Assembly: GCA_050180705.1 (NCBI GenBank)
Contig: JBFXDX010000012.1
Span: forward strand, 62,001 to 126,000
DNA length: 64,000 nt
From: SB25 sp050180705
GTDB taxonomy: Bacteria; Bacteroidota; Bacteroidia; Bacteroidales; Tenuifilaceae
Reading direction: 5' to 3'
Part shown: piece after piece, positions 62,882 to 64,000 of the stretch
Layout of the letters: each line of letters begins with the position of its first letter
Position numbering within the stretch: position 1 is the first letter of the stretch
The notes under the pieces: model-generated
The model's database searches: none
The model's input: the letters and a program-made list of their open reading frames with translations, nothing else
What the model was told of the DNA's origin: nothing
Made by a program: the position numbers and the translations under genes

Positions 62882-63346
62882 ATGATACAACGAATTCAAA
62901 CATTATTCCTATTAGGGGTTGCCATATTACTTGGTTTTTTATTCTTTTTGCCATTTACATCGTTTGTGGTTGAGCCGCAAATGGTTAAATACATATTCAT
63001 GGCTAGTGGATTAACATCGGAAGGAGTAAATGCTGAGAGTATATATAATACTTGGCCATTGTTCATTCTACTTATAGTTGTATTTGCGATTCCATTTATA
63101 ACGATCTTTTTATATAAGAGAAGAATGCTTCAAATAAGGCTTTGCATTGTAAATATTGTTTTATTATTGGGTATGCAAGGTTTAATGTATTACTATGTTG
63201 TGGCAGTGAGTAAACTTTTAGTTGCAGAGTCTCACTATAGCCTTCTTTTCATATTTCCGTTAGCTTCCGCGATATTAACTTTTCTGTCATTGAGAGCAAT
63301 TGCAAAGGATGAAGCATTAATTCGATCGTTGGAGCGGCTGCGTTAG
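62882..63346 (+). CDS. DUF4293 family membrane protein
   Basis: A 154-residue protein with four membrane helices (about 7-27, 55-77, 83-108 and 112-138) and the N-terminal MIQRIQTLFLL start typical of DUF4293. It ends with a short charged cytoplasmic tail (IAKDEALIRSLERLR). The function is unknown. In related Bacteroidota it often sits near rho; here the next gene is a decayed transporter. Confidence 0.85.
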   Translation: MIQRIQTLFLLGVAILLGFLFFLPFTSFVVEPQMVKYIFMASGLTSEGVNAESIYNTWPLFILLIVVFAIPFITIFLYKRRMLQIRLCIVNIVLLLGMQGLMYYYVVAVSKLLVAESHYSLLFIFPLASAILTFLSLRAIAKDEALIRSLERLR

Positions 63347-63350
63347 CAAA

Positions 63351-64000
63351 TTACTTTTTGATTGCTAGTGCAAGTTGAATTGCAACTGTAAGTACCATAA
63401 TTCCAGAGACTACAAACACCCATAGAGTTCCAAATTTATTCCATGTTAGGCCAGCGAATGAACTTGTCAGCAATGCTGCTATGCTTTGGAATCCGTTATA
63501 GAAACCAATTATAGGTGTAATCTTTTGATTGTCAGCAATATTGCTTATTTACACTTTTGAAATTTCTTATGTTGATGCTGCATATGCCGCATTGAGTCCG
63601 AAAAGGGTAATATACATTTGTGAGTCGGAATATTCCTGCTTTTTAATCATCAAACGAGGAAAAGCATCGGAACTATAAAAAATGGCAAAAACTAAAAGTC
63701 CTACAACTAGAAGTTTATATTTCTTCGGAGATTTGTTTCAGTAATGAACGAAACTAAAGAAGCCTTTTTTCACTTTTAAGAGGATTATTTTTTCTTCCTT
63801 CGACTCTTAGAAATAGTGTGATTGCGACGGCAATTAATTCAGGCTAAAATGCAATTATAAAGTATTCTATAATTTTTTGGATAGTAGCATAGGTAGCATC
63901 GTGTGCACTATTAAGAATACCTTTTCCCAGTCTATCTAGCGTTCTTGCACCGAAAATTCCAACTGGAAAAGAAAATAGGGTCATTATCGGTTTCGAGAGG
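63351..64000 (-). pseudogene. decayed MFS transporter gene, continuing beyond window
   Basis: The minus strand encodes recognisable transporter fragments interrupted by several stops and at least one frameshift. Reading from the right edge: an MFS cytoplasmic-loop motif GARTLDRLGKGI, then stops near 63846 and 63756, a frame change near 63720, LLVVGLLVFAIFYSSDAFP, LFGLNAAYAAST followed by two stops (near 63565 and 63550), and IGFYNGFQSIAALLTSSFAGLTWNKFG leading to a final AIKK stop at 63351. The pattern is that of the C-terminal half of an MFS permease that has been inactivated. The 5' part lies outside. Confidence 0.85.

Noticed and set aside
63351..64000. Plus-strand coding sequence after the DUF4293 gene
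   Set aside because: Only the minus strand shows a recognisable family, and that is broken by stops.

Overview
The window is a stretch of Bacteroidota chromosome, most likely from the order Bacteroidales or a close relative. Several things support this. The protein families are typical: S46 and M49 peptidases, a BT_3928-like DoxX protein, a type IX secretion sorting tail, SiaB/SiaC-type regulators, DUF4293, DUF4956 with a VTC domain, and an archaeal/eukaryotic-type ProRS. Many genes also start just downstream of the Bacteroidota promoter -7 element TAnnTTTG. In several cases this includes a TTTG or TTG -33 element 19-20 bases upstream, and the -7 element repeatedly shows that the longest-ORF start is wrong. 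The DNA is AT-rich. No rRNA operon, CRISPR array, prophage or intact IS element was seen.

Layout. 1-9.2 kb: an aromatic-rich lipoprotein (cut by the window edge), proS, an unknown cytosolic protein, an M49-type peptidase lipoprotein, a SiaB-like kinase, a POTRA/barrel outer-membrane protein, an extended SDR and a secreted unknown. 9.2-11.8 kb: pabB overlapping tilS. 12.0-22.4 kb: a surface cluster made of a lipoprotein with about 15 GxGYT repeats, a small outer-membrane barrel and a 2204-residue T9SS-sorted multidomain protein. 22.5-27.0 kb: uup-like ABC-F gene, nth and a GT39-like membrane protein. 27.1-27.7 kb: a non-coding array of 18 exact-length 21-bp repeats next to tRNA-Arg(CCG). 27.8-38.5 kb: esterase, orphan cytosine-5 methyltransferase, RDD protein, a divergent aroA, folP-cdaA, tmk, a DoxX/thioredoxin-like protein, a DPP7-type S46 peptidase and an OsmC protein. 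38.8-42.8 kb: LytTR regulator and propeller histidine kinase. 43.4-49.9 kb: C1 peptidase, SiaC-like phosphoprotein, VTC/DUF4956 operon, rubredoxin, pepD and cysQ. 49.9-58.9 kb: TPR-SpoIIE phosphatase, dnaA, MCE protein, amidase and lptD. 59-64 kb: ridA, the rpsF-rpsR-rplI operon, a BFD-like iron-sulphur protein, a SirB1-like protein, a nucleoside phosphorylase, a DUF4293 protein and a decayed MFS transporter gene running off the end.

How genes may work together. Kinase (4.9 kb), phosphoprotein (44.7 kb) and PP2C-type phosphatase (49.9 kb) homologues of a Sia-type partner switch are all present but scattered; that they act as one module is inference. Envelope biogenesis is well represented (lptD, MCE, amidase, POTRA protein). 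pabB and folP both serve folate synthesis, and aroA makes the precursor of chorismate, the PabB substrate. The least explained element is the 21-bp repeat array at 27130-27507.
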